Shown here: in pieces, positions 1 through 5,347 of the stretch
Numbering within the stretch: the first letter of the stretch is position 1
Layout of the letters: every line of letters starts with the position of its first letter
Assembly (NCBI GenBank): GCA_902773045.1
Contig: CACYDE010000091.1
Span: forward strand, 1 to 5,369
Direction of reading: 5' to 3'
DNA length: 5,369 bases
Origin: an uncultured Ruminococcus sp.
GTDB taxonomy: Bacteria > Bacillota > Clostridia > Oscillospirales > Acutalibacteraceae
Notes under the pieces: generated by a model
The model's database searches: none
What the model was told of the DNA's origin: nothing
What the model saw: the letters and a program-made list of their open reading frames with translations, nothing else
Made by a program: the position numbers and the translations under genes

Positions 1-43
1 CAGTATGCCTTCGTCCTCCGCCTTGCTCTGCACTCACCGGCAT
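1..43 (-). CDS. 5' end of an unidentified gene running off the left edge
   Basis: Fourteen open codons start with ATG at 43 (MPVSAEQGGGRRHT) and continue past the edge. An in-frame GTG lies at 37. The ribosome binding site AAAAGGAG (54-47) is 3 nt from the ATG, which is tight, but 9 nt from the GTG, so the GTG may be the real start. The gene is preceded by a strong promoter at 224-251 pointing the same way, which is the main reason to believe in it. The visible residues are not diagnostic of any family and show no signal peptide yet. From recollection of clostridial ftsEX neighbourhoods an S41 (CtpA-like) protease often follows the peptidase; that is inference from context only. A competing open frame on the other strand covers the same bases (1-123, +). 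Confidence 0.35.
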   Translation of the reverse strand, partial: MPVSAEQGGGRRHT

Positions 44-84
44 CGTCTCCTTTTGTCCGTCTATTTATTTGGATTGCTATAGTA

Positions 85-100
85 TATGGGAAGTTTGAGT
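85..100 (+). repeat. Left copy of a 16-bp repeat (inverted relative to 4962-4977)
   Basis: TATGGGAAGTTTGAGT on the plus strand matches TATGGAAAGTTTGAGT on the minus strand at 4977-4962, a single mismatch over 16 bp. In one frame both copies would encode YGKFE. It lies in the leader of the leftmost gene. A chance match of this length in a 5-kb window is unlikely but not impossible in AT-rich DNA. Confidence 0.45.
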
Positions 101-135
101 TTATAATTAATACGAGCGGATAGTATGTTAACACC

Positions 136-153
136 GCCGCCCCTTTTGGCGGC
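136..153 (-). other. GC-rich hairpin in the leader
   Basis: GCCGCC and GGCGGC pair perfectly around the 6-nt loop CCTTTT (plus-strand sense; AAAAGG in the minus-strand transcript). It stands out from AT-rich surroundings. Neither side carries a T-run, so it is not a classical intrinsic terminator. It sits about 65-100 nt downstream of the predicted transcription start and could be an RNA stability or attenuation element. The function is unknown. Confidence 0.5.
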
Positions 154-223
154 TCGATCTCACTCATACGAAGGGACAAATATCGTTTTAAACCGCAAGA
201 TCGCGTATTAACCCAAAGTGTAT

Positions 224-251
224 TTTATACCATTAACGGTATTATTGTCAA
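224..251 (-). promoter_or_regulatory. Strong sigma-A promoter for the leftmost gene
   Basis: On the minus strand a perfect -35 TTGACA (251-246) is followed by a 16-bp spacer and TATAAA (229-224), preceded by TGG, an extended -10 (TGn). A shifted -10 TAAAAT with an 18-bp spacer is also possible. It lies 35 bp beyond the peptidase stop codon and fires away from it, so the leftmost gene has its own transcription start. It is the best promoter by consensus in the window. Confidence 0.75.
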
Positions 252-285
252 CCCCAACAGAAAATAATCGTTGATTAGTAACAAA

Positions 286-1764
286 TTAAAGGTCGGGATA
301 TTCCGTCATAGGGTTATACTTCACACCGTCAAGTCGTGTTTCGAAGTGCAGATGCGGACCTGTCGACCAGCCTGTCGTACCGACATAACCGATAAGCTGC
401 CCTTTTCGAACGTAATCGCCGGACGAAACCGTCAGCGATGTCAGGTGAGCGTAAAGCGTAGCTTTTCCGTTTCCGTGGTCGATCATAAGATAATTTCCGT
501 AACCGCCGCCGCAGCCGCAGCTTCCGTCTTTGCCGTAATTATGAGTGCAGTCGGAGTTTGAAAGAACTACGGTTCCCGATTCCGCCGCAACGACCTGCGC
601 GTTCATTATCGTGGCGTCGGAGATGTCAATAGCGCCGTGGTTATATGTATCTCTGTCTTCGTTCCAAACAGAAGACAGTGTGTAATGTCCGGGAACAGGC
701 CAAACGTATCCCGAGGGCTGCGGGTCGGGTTCCGGTTCCGGCTCGGGTTGAGGCTGAGGCTCCGGTTCGGAGCTTGCTGCCGAAGATTCTTCTTCGGAGG
801 AATAATAGATCGGATCGTCATCTTCCTCTTGTGACGATGTTGCGCTGCTTGTTTCATACTTTGACGCAGTCGACGCCGTGGTATCATCGGAAGCTTCGGA
901 TGAAGAATTTTCCGATTCCTCCTTCTGTTTTTCGGAAGCCGCTTTTGATTCTTCCGCAGCTTTCTTGCTTTCGGCAATTTTTGCTTCCGCCTCACTTGCG
1001 ATCCTTGCGTTCCTTTCCTGAGCTTCTTTGTCGGCAAAGTACGCCATGATCTGATCCTCGATCTTCTGCTTTTCGGCGTTTGTCTCGTCGAGGTGATCCT
1101 GCGCGCCTGCGTTATCTTCGTAAAGTCCTGCGAGCAGCTTTTCGTTTTCGTTCATCAGCGCCTGCATTTCTGTCTGACGCTCTCCGAGTTTTTCCTGCTC
1201 CTCCGCGAGTTCGTTCTTTTTTGAATTCAAAGCTTCTTTTTTCATATCTATTACGGAGATATCGTCCCGAAGCTGATCTATCATTTTCCTGTCCGAATTC
1301 GACATGTAAGAAACAAGCTCGATCTTGTCGAGAAAATCGGCAAATGTCTTTGCGCCGAGAATGATCTCGAGCGACGTCGTTTCCCCCGAAAGGTAGATGA
1401 CCTTAAGGCGCTGTTTCAGCATGTCTATCTTTCCGGAAATATGCGACCGCGAAGTATCTATTTCCGTCTGAAGACTTTCGATCTCGGCGTCAAGCGCAGC
1501 GATCTGATCTCTTCCCGAAACGATCTGCTCATTGAGAACCGTGATCTTGTCTATGAGCGCCTTTTTATATTCTTCCTTCTGAGCGATATCGCTTGCAGTC
1601 TGATCTATTATCGACTGATATTCCTGAGCCTTTTTGTCAAGTTCTTTCTGTTTCTGTTCGTAGGAAGCGAGGTCGTCCGCAGAACCGATCACTGCGCTTA
1701 CGCAGCCAATGATAGTAAGAGTCAGACAGCCGGCTGTTATTTTAAGCCAAAGTTTACCACCCAA
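286..1764 (-). CDS. Secreted M23 (LytM-type) peptidoglycan endopeptidase with N-terminal coiled coil; FtsEX partner
   Basis: This 492-residue enzyme is predicted to cut peptide cross-bridges of peptidoglycan outside the membrane. Residues 4-29 are a signal peptide, ending either at a signal peptidase I site (GSA/DD) or at a lipobox-like IIGC at Cys21. Residues 30-265 are heptad-rich coiled coil. They include the segment RLKVIYLSGETTSLEIILGA (119-138), typical of the CwlO/PcsB domain that docks on FtsX. A Glu/Ser-rich linker (270-332) and a Pro-Glu/Gln tract (333-350) follow. The M23 domain occupies about 353-490 with all zinc and active-site residues: NHGAID (His376, Asp380), YAH (His440) and HLH (471-473). 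Residues 406-418 are a Cys-containing insert. The TTG start at 1764 is chosen because AAGGAGGAG lies 8 nt before it and the signal peptide follows at once. The frame stays open to 1824, but only inside ftsX. It overlaps ftsX by 11 bp, suggesting coupling. The family is secure; the specific bond cut is not shown. Confidence 0.93.
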   Translation of the reverse strand: MGGKLWLKITAGCLTLTIIGCVSAVIGSADDLASYEQKQKELDKKAQEYQSIIDQTASDIAQKEEYKKALIDKITVLNEQIVSGRDQIAALDAEIESLQTEIDTSRSHISGKIDMLKQRLKVIYLSGETTSLEIILGAKTFADFLDKIELVSYMSNSDRKMIDQLRDDISVIDMKKEALNSKKNELAEEQEKLGERQTEMQALMNENEKLLAGLYEDNAGAQDHLDETNAEKQKIEDQIMAYFADKEAQERNARIASEAEAKIAESKKAAEESKAASEKQKEESENSSSEASDDTTASTASKYETSSATSSQEEDDDPIYYSSEEESSAASSEPEPQPQPEPEPEPDPQPSGYVWPVPGHYTLSSVWNEDRDTYNHGAIDISDATIMNAQVVAAESGTVVLSNSDCTHNYGKDGSCGCGGGYGNYLMIDHGNGKATLYAHLTSLTVSSGDYVRKGQLIGYVGTTGWSTGPHLHFETRLDGVKYNPMTEYPDL

Positions 1765-2653
1765 GGATCTCTCCTCCTTCCATTTTAAGGTATCTTCCGA
1801 TCGAGATCGCCGCGCCGAGCGCACCGACTGCCATTCCCATCACTATGAATGAGGCTGTCATTCTGAAAGCAACGTCGGAGTAGGCAATTTCGGAAAATGG
1901 GATAATAAACTGCACCGCAGTCACAAGCCCCTCATAAAGGAAAGCTATGATTCCCGAAGAGATTATCCCCGAAATGAGTCCGAGAACGATTCCTTCGATA
2001 ACGAACGGTATTCTGACGAACCAGTCGGTTGCGCCGACCGATTTCATAATGCTGATCTCAAAGCGTCTTGAATACATTGTCATTCTGATCGAATTGCTGA
2101 TAATGAACAGCGAGATCAAAGCGAGAACTATGACTATCCAAAGTCCTATTTGAGTCACGAGAGTATTCAGACTTGTGAGCTTGCCCGCAACTTCGCTTCG
2201 GTCGCTTATTTTGTAAACTCCTTCGACCGCGGAGATATTTTTCACTGTTTCGTCATACTGCGAAAGATCGACCATGGTAACGTGGAACGCGTGGGGGAGA
2301 GGGTTGTTTTCTCCCTGAAGCTCGGTGAAAAGATTTCCGAGTTCGTCTCTCAGTTCTTCCATGGCTTCGTCCTTTGAATAGAACTCGCATTCCGAAATAT
2401 TATCAAGACTGCGTATCTCGGGACCGATCACCATAACGGCGTCAAGCTCCTGAACGTTATCCTCCAGGAAAACCGTGACCCGGTTTTCCCGTCCGACCGA
2501 ATCGACGGCGCTGTTGACGTTCATTGAAAGAAGAACCGCCGCGCCCGTGATGAGAAGACACGAAACGAGAACGCCGATGGACGCCAGCGACATCATACGG
2601 TTGTTCCAGACGTTTTTAACGCCCTCTTTAAGAAGGTAGCCCAGACCTCTCAT
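1754..2653 (-). CDS. ftsX: Cell-division ABC transporter permease-like protein FtsX
   Basis: The 299-residue integral membrane protein pairs with FtsE and transmits its ATPase cycle across the membrane to a peptidoglycan hydrolase. It has the FtsX topology: a short cytoplasmic N-terminus, helix 1 at about 24-46, a large extracellular domain (47-165) with the conserved NPLPHAF stretch (117-123), and helices at about 169-188, 217-239 and 265-287. The stretch FEISIMKSVGATDWFVRIPF (198-217) is the typical FtsX cytoplasmic loop between helices 2 and 3. Length is normal for Firmicutes FtsX. The start ATG at 2653 overlaps the ftsE stop codon (ATGA), with GGAGGTGG (2668-2661) 7-10 nt upstream. Its 3' end carries the ribosome binding site and first codons of the M23 peptidase, its likely partner. 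Identification is firm from sequence and context. Confidence 0.96.
   Translation of the reverse strand: MRGLGYLLKEGVKNVWNNRMMSLASIGVLVSCLLITGAAVLLSMNVNSAVDSVGRENRVTVFLEDNVQELDAVMVIGPEIRSLDNISECEFYSKDEAMEELRDELGNLFTELQGENNPLPHAFHVTMVDLSQYDETVKNISAVEGVYKISDRSEVAGKLTSLNTLVTQIGLWIVIVLALISLFIISNSIRMTMYSRRFEISIMKSVGATDWFVRIPFVIEGIVLGLISGIISSGIIAFLYEGLVTAVQFIIPFSEIAYSDVAFRMTASFIVMGMAVGALGAAISIGRYLKMEGGEILGW
1770..1779 (-). promoter_or_regulatory. Ribosome binding site deciding the TTG start of the M23 peptidase
   Basis: AAGGAGGAGA on the minus strand is close to a perfect Shine-Dalgarno. It lies inside the last codons of ftsX, 8 nt before TTG at 1764. It explains why the peptidase starts at a rare codon within ftsX rather than at the in-frame ATG 60 bp upstream. 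Confidence 0.85.
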
Positions 2654-3468
2654 TCGTCTTCCACCTCCCCCTGAACGATCGCGCGAAGAGCTTCTTCGCT
2701 GAGTTCGGCTTCCGAAATGTCGGCAATTTCTTCCGCGATCTCATCGGGGATCTGAGTCAGATCTTCTGTCGAGATCTCGATTGGAACTTCGACCTTTTCT
2801 TCGGTTGCTCCGCTGTCGGAAACAACTCGTCCGCTGTTGATCTCGATCACCCTGTTTTTAAATTTATGTACCAGATCATGCTCATGGGTAACGACGATAA
2901 TAGTTGTTCCCTGTTTGTTGATCTCGTTGAGAAGCTCAATGATCTCAAACGACATTTCCGGGTCGATATTTCCGGTCGGTTCATCTGCGATTATTATTGA
3001 CGGGTTGTTGACGAGCGCCCGCGCAAGGCTGACTCTCTGCTGCTCGCCGCCGGAAAGTTCCGACGGTCTGCATTTGGCTTTATCTTTCAGTCCGACCAGT
3101 CCCAGAATGTAAAGAACTCTCTTTTTCACCGCTCTCGGTCTTGCGCCGATAACTCTCATTGCGAAAGCGACGTTGTCAAAAACGGTCATTTTATCGATCA
3201 GACGGAAATCCTGAAAGACGATCCCCATTGTTCTTCTGAGATACGGAACTTTACTGCGTTTCATCGTCGTCGTGTTCACGCCGTTGACGGTGATCTCGCC
3301 CGATGAAGGCTGTTCCTCTTTCATGATGAGTTTCAGAAACGTGCTTTTTCCCGCTCCCGAAGCTCCGACAATAAAAACAAATTCACCTTTTTCAATGTCG
3401 ATGTTGACGTTGTTGAGAGCGTGGGTCCCGTTGGAATAAATTTTGGAAACATTTTTAAAATGTATCAT
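2650..3468 (-). CDS. ftsE: Cell-division ATP-binding protein FtsE with acidic C-terminal tail
   Basis: This 272-residue ABC ATPase acts on the inner face of the membrane with FtsX and powers activation of cell-wall hydrolysis. All nucleotide-binding motifs are intact: Walker A GASGAGKST (35-43), Q-loop Gln86 in VFQDFRLI, signature LSGGEQQR (138-145), Walker B IIIADEPT (158-165) and H-loop His195. The first residues (MIHFKNVSKIY) match usual FtsE starts, so I place the start at ATG 3468. An in-frame ATG at 3477 would add three residues and is an alternative: AAAGAAAGG (3489-3481) is 12 nt from the former and only 3 nt from the latter. Typical FtsE is about 220-230 residues. Here residues 221-272 form an extra, strongly acidic, probably helical tail (for example EIAEEIADISEAELSEEA). 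The gene overlaps ftsX by 4 bp. Core identity is firm; the role of the tail is unknown. Confidence 0.95.
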   Translation of the reverse strand: MIHFKNVSKIYSNGTHALNNVNIDIEKGEFVFIVGASGAGKSTFLKLIMKEEQPSSGEITVNGVNTTTMKRSKVPYLRRTMGIVFQDFRLIDKMTVFDNVAFAMRVIGARPRAVKKRVLYILGLVGLKDKAKCRPSELSGGEQQRVSLARALVNNPSIIIADEPTGNIDPEMSFEIIELLNEINKQGTTIIVVTHEHDLVHKFKNRVIEINSGRVVSDSGATEEKVEVPIEISTEDLTQIPDEIAEEIADISEAELSEEALRAIVQGEVEDE

Positions 3469-3594
3469 AATTAGCATGCGCCTTTCTTTAAAAAAAGTAA
3501 AAAGCACAGAATGCAAAGGGAATGTAATAATGAAAATATCGTCAGGGTGACTGAATCCTCTCTTACTACACTCCCTAATTTCCTGACTTAGGTG
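3469..3594 (-). other. Spacer between the regulator gene and ftsE
   Basis: These 126 bp contain the ftsE ribosome binding site (3489-3481) and an inverted pair GTCAGG (3541-3546) / CCTGAC (3582-3587) with a 35-nt loop. No T-run follows it in the transcript direction, so I do not call a terminator. A TTGCAT at 3516-3511 is a possible -35, but the sequence 17 bp on (TTTTAA) is a poor -10. Whether ftsE has its own promoter cannot be settled by eye. Confidence 0.4.
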
Positions 3595-4680
3595 TTAATA
3601 CTTAACCGGGTTTGCGGTGAGGTACTTCTTAACCATGAGCGCTACTTTAAACACTATAGCGTCCTCAAACTCTCTCAAGTCAAGACCTGTAAGCTTTTTA
3701 ATTTTTTCGAGTCTGTACACAAGCGTGTTTCTGTGTACGAAAAGTTTTCTTGATGTTTCGGAAACGTTGAGGTTGTTCTCAAAGAATTTCTGGATCGTGA
3801 AGAGCGTTTCCTGATCCAGCGATTCGATAGATCCTCTTTTGAAAACCTCGTTTAAGAACATCTGGCAAAGCGTTGTGGGAAGCTGATAAACAAGACGCGC
3901 AATTCCGAGATTGTCGTAGCTTGCGATGGTGCGCTCCGTATCAAAGACCTTGCCGACCTCAAGAGCGACCTGAGCCTCCTTGAACGAATGAGCGAGTTCC
4001 TTGACCCCGACGACAGCCGTTCCGATCCCGACGATGCAGTGGGTGTAGAATTCGCTCGAAAGCGTGTCAACAATGGAGCTTGCAAGCTTTTCAAGATCTT
4101 TTGAATCGATCCCGGATTTAACTTCTTTAACAAGCGCAATGTCTGTTTCGTTGATATTAATAACAAAATCCTTTGACTTGTCCGGGAAAAGGTTCTGAAT
4201 TACGTCGAAAGCCGAAACATCGGTTTTCGACGTGATCTTTATGAGCATACAAACTCTTGTGACCTCAGAGTTAAAACGAAGTTCTCTCGCTTTGAGATAA
4301 ATATCACCCGGGAGGATATTGTCAAGGATAACATTCTTAATGAAGTTTCCTCTGTCGTATTTTTCATCATAATACTGTTTGATGCTGCTGAGTGAAACAG
4401 CAAGAAGCTGAGCGTACTTCAAAGCCACATCATCGCTTCCCTGAACAAAAACCGCATATTCGGAACGTGAGTTGCTTCCGAACGATTTGAAAGTGTGACC
4501 GTTGATAACGAACGGAGCAGATGAACTCAGAGTTTCGGAAGTAATGCTGTCATTGACTTCTCCTATTCTTCCGAGTTCGCTGCAGGCAATTACTACCGAT
4601 GTTTCATCAATTACACCGATAGTCCTGTCTATTGCATCACGCATCTGGTGAACTACGCCCTGAAACAATCTGTTAGACAT
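3595..4680 (-). CDS. PucR/CdaR-family transcriptional regulator
   Basis: This 361-residue cytoplasmic protein is predicted to bind DNA. Its C-terminus is the PucR-type helix-turn-helix (about 304-331): NNLNVSETSRKLFVHRNTLV followed by YRLEKIKKLTGLDL, the family signature. The middle region (about 140-250), including VGIGTAVVGVKELAHSFKEA, resembles the degenerate GGDEF-like domain of CdaR proteins. The N-terminal 100 residues (MRDAIDRTIGVIDETSVVIA) resemble a short sugar-diacid-recognition/PAS-like sensor, so a small ligand is possible but unknown. The start ATG at 4680 follows AGAGGG (4694-4689) by 8 nt. An in-frame TTG at 4701 would overlap that site and is rejected. The gene lies upstream of ftsE on the same strand. 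From memory, regulators of this type occur beside ftsEX in other Clostridia, suggesting control of the division module rather than sugar use. Family call is firm, target inferred. Confidence 0.9.
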   Translation of the reverse strand: MSNRLFQGVVHQMRDAIDRTIGVIDETSVVIACSELGRIGEVNDSITSETLSSSAPFVINGHTFKSFGSNSRSEYAVFVQGSDDVALKYAQLLAVSLSSIKQYYDEKYDRGNFIKNVILDNILPGDIYLKARELRFNSEVTRVCMLIKITSKTDVSAFDVIQNLFPDKSKDFVININETDIALVKEVKSGIDSKDLEKLASSIVDTLSSEFYTHCIVGIGTAVVGVKELAHSFKEAQVALEVGKVFDTERTIASYDNLGIARLVYQLPTTLCQMFLNEVFKRGSIESLDQETLFTIQKFFENNLNVSETSRKLFVHRNTLVYRLEKIKKLTGLDLREFEDAIVFKVALMVKKYLTANPVKY

Positions 4681-4688
4681 AATAACAT

Positions 4689-4694
4689 CCCTCT
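4689..4694 (-). promoter_or_regulatory. Ribosome binding site of the PucR/CdaR-type regulator
   Basis: AGAGGG on the minus strand lies 8 nt before ATG 4680. This favours that start over the in-frame TTG at 4701, whose first codons contain the site. Confidence 0.7.
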
Positions 4695-4727
4695 TTTTCA
4701 ATATATTTTTAAATTAATCACGTTAAG

Positions 4728-4743
4728 CTGCGGATCACCGCAG
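4728..4743 (-). promoter_or_regulatory. Perfect 6-bp hairpin/operator-like palindrome in the regulator leader
   Basis: CTGCGG and CCGCAG pair perfectly around ATCA. The element lies about 48 nt before the regulator start codon, downstream of the predicted promoter, and is the only GC-rich patch in this leader. It could be an operator for autoregulation or an RNA hairpin. No T-run follows it in either direction, so it is not a terminator. Confidence 0.4.
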
Positions 4744-4757
4744 GATTTGACTCGGCA

Positions 4758-4783
4758 ATTGTTTCAATATTGTAATAAACAAT
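4758..4783. promoter_or_regulatory. Inverted repeat, possible operator upstream of the regulator
   Basis: ATTGTTT (4758-4764) and AAACAAT (4777-4783) are perfect inverted copies around 12 nt that begin with the palindrome CAATATTG (4765-4772). It lies about 25-50 bp downstream of the predicted -10, where a repressor could block transcription. The region is AT-rich, which makes chance symmetry more likely. Confidence 0.3.
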
Positions 4784-4809
4784 GTGCAAAACAACCGATT
4801 ATTGATATA

Positions 4810-4838
4810 ATGATACACAATTTTGAAATAAAATGCAA
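4810..4838 (-). promoter_or_regulatory. Predicted sigma-A promoter of the regulator (possibly of the ftsEX block)
   Basis: On the minus strand TTGCAT (4838-4833) and TATCAT (4815-4810) are separated by exactly 17 bp. The -35 matches consensus at four of six positions and the -10 at five of six. Transcription would start near 4803, giving a leader of about 120 nt that contains the two inverted repeats. No clear terminator lies between the regulator and ftsE, so this promoter may also serve ftsE, ftsX and the peptidase. Confidence 0.5.
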
Positions 4839-4959
4839 CAGTTTACCTACAAAAATATTGAATTTTCCAAAAAAAATTCTTCCGATCAAGTAAAACAACG
4901 ATCATATAAGGGTATAATTCCAATAATTCACTTGGTAAGTTGATTTATTCAACATTGAA

Positions 4960-5115
4960 TTACTCAAACTTTCCATACTCAAAATTACAATAAATGCAGA
5001 GTCTATCGTGGGTTGTCGATGTAAAGAATCTTTTTCGCTGTCGAATCCGAGCTTGTTCTTCAGTCAAAGCTATTGTCGTCACCCATACCCCCGGACCGCC
5101 TTTCCCAAATGTCAT
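4960..5115 (-). CDS. Possible small protein of 51 residues, unknown function
   Basis: An uninterrupted frame from ATG 5115 to TAA 4960 encodes a basic, soluble-looking peptide with a plausible coding composition. It begins MTFGKGGPGVWVTT, continues with LTEEQARIRQRKRFF, and ends with a CIYC pair and the tail YGKFE. The frame is open for a further 12 codons upstream of the ATG (ending at a TAA), so the start is uncertain. No good Shine-Dalgarno precedes the ATG; a GTG at 5082 has a weak G-rich stretch before it. The higher GC of this stretch, compared with AT-rich DNA on both sides, supports either a real gene or the remnant of a mobile sequence. I do not recognise the protein. CxxC alone is not enough to claim metal binding. 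It could equally be a shadow of a structured RNA. Confidence 0.35.
   Translation of the reverse strand: MTFGKGGPGVWVTTIALTEEQARIRQRKRFFTSTTHDRLCIYCNFEYGKFE
4962..4977 (-). repeat. Right copy of the 16-bp inverted repeat pair
   Basis: TATGGAAAGTTTGAGT on the minus strand, one mismatch from the plus-strand copy at 85-100. Here it forms the last codons (YGKFE, stop) of the possible 51-residue ORF. Confidence 0.45.
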
Positions 5116-5116
5116 C

Positions 5117-5150
5117 AACTTAACGAGAAAACATTTACGTTTTCTAAGTT
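5117..5150. repeat. Inverted repeat with 12-bp interrupted stem
   Basis: AGAAAAC (5126-5132) and GTTTTCT (5139-5145) pair perfectly around ATTTAC. The stem continues with AACTT (5117-5121) and AAGTT (5146-5150) after a 4-nt bulge. The plus strand continues with an A-run rather than a T-run, and the minus strand with GATGACATT, so it lacks the features of a terminator in either direction. It lies directly upstream of the possible small ORF and could be an operator or RNA structure. Confidence 0.5.
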
Positions 5151-5189
5151 AATCAAAAAAACAATATAGACTTAATGAGATATTTATTT

Positions 5190-5211
5190 TTAAGGCAATA
5201 CCGCACAAAGA
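5190..5211 (+). repeat. Left terminal inverted repeat of the foldback element
   Basis: TTAA followed by GGCAATACCGCACAAAGA; it pairs with 5348-5369 with a single T/C difference at the tenth base. It is flanked outside by AT-rich DNA, a common MITE insertion context. Confidence 0.85.
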
Positions 5212-5347
5212 TTGTGCCGAAGATGCGCAGTATATTTTTTCGTCAGAGTGCATAAAACTACCGCAGGAATACTGACGTATTTCAAGGGAGTTTTGTGTAC
5301 TATGACGGAAAAAGATCAAGCAGATTCGGTGCAAAGCCGTCAGGCGG

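Larger units (their letters stand above)
44..285 (-). other. Intergenic region and long leader of the leftmost gene
   Basis: These 242 bp separate the peptidase stop codon (286-288) from the leftmost gene start. They hold, in minus-strand order, a strong promoter (251-224), a likely transcription start near 217, and a leader of about 175 nt with a GC-rich hairpin (136-153). An interrupted pairing GTATG/CATAC would enclose that hairpin. The ribosome binding site follows at 54-47. I do not recognise a known riboswitch class. No convincing terminator follows the peptidase stop: only a 4-bp stem AATC/GATT is present, so read-through from the ftsEX block is possible. Confidence 0.5.
4839..5189. 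other. Right intergenic region between the regulator promoter and the foldback element
   Basis: AT-rich DNA apart from an island of clearly higher GC at about 5010-5105. It holds a possible short minus-strand ORF (4960-5115), the right copy of the 16-bp repeat (4962-4977) and an inverted repeat (5117-5150). A perfect TATAAT at 4912-4917 on the plus strand lacks a recognisable -35. I see no RNA gene I can name. Confidence 0.5.

Noticed and set aside
1..123. Plus-strand open frame entering from the left edge and ending at TAG 121-123
   Set aside because: Only 40 codons are visible with no start, and it overlaps the minus-strand gene start, which has a promoter and ribosome binding site. Kept only as part of the repeat finding.
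252..285. Terminator after the peptidase gene
   Set aside because: The only stem is AATC/GATT (4 bp) and the following T-rich stretch is broken; too weak to call.
606..1049. Long open frames on both strands across the peptidase linker
   Set aside because: They are shadows of the Ser/Glu- and Pro/Glu-rich linker; one gives an implausible Arg/Pro/Lys-rich protein and none has domain features, while the M23 frame is clearly coding.
3541..3587. GTCAGG/CCTGAC inverted pair as a terminator after the regulator
   Set aside because: Six-bp stem with a 35-nt loop and no T-run; not a terminator by sequence.
3852..4166. 104-codon minus-strand ORF inside the regulator gene
   Set aside because: Out-of-frame shadow of the PucR/CdaR-type gene, Ser/Arg/Leu-rich, no family features.
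4681..4701. TTG at 4701 as the start of the regulator
   Set aside because: It would place the AGAGGG ribosome binding site inside the coding region, and the ATG at 4680 has ideal spacing to that site.
4912..4917. Perfect TATAAT on the plus strand as a divergent promoter
   Set aside because: No acceptable -35 lies 16-18 bp upstream (GTAAAA-like sequence) and no plus-strand gene or RNA follows.
5149..5334. 61-codon minus-strand ORF overlapping the right-end element
   Set aside because: It lies almost wholly inside the foldback element and crosses both arms; its frame is a by-product of the inverted repeat, and no ribosome binding site stands out.
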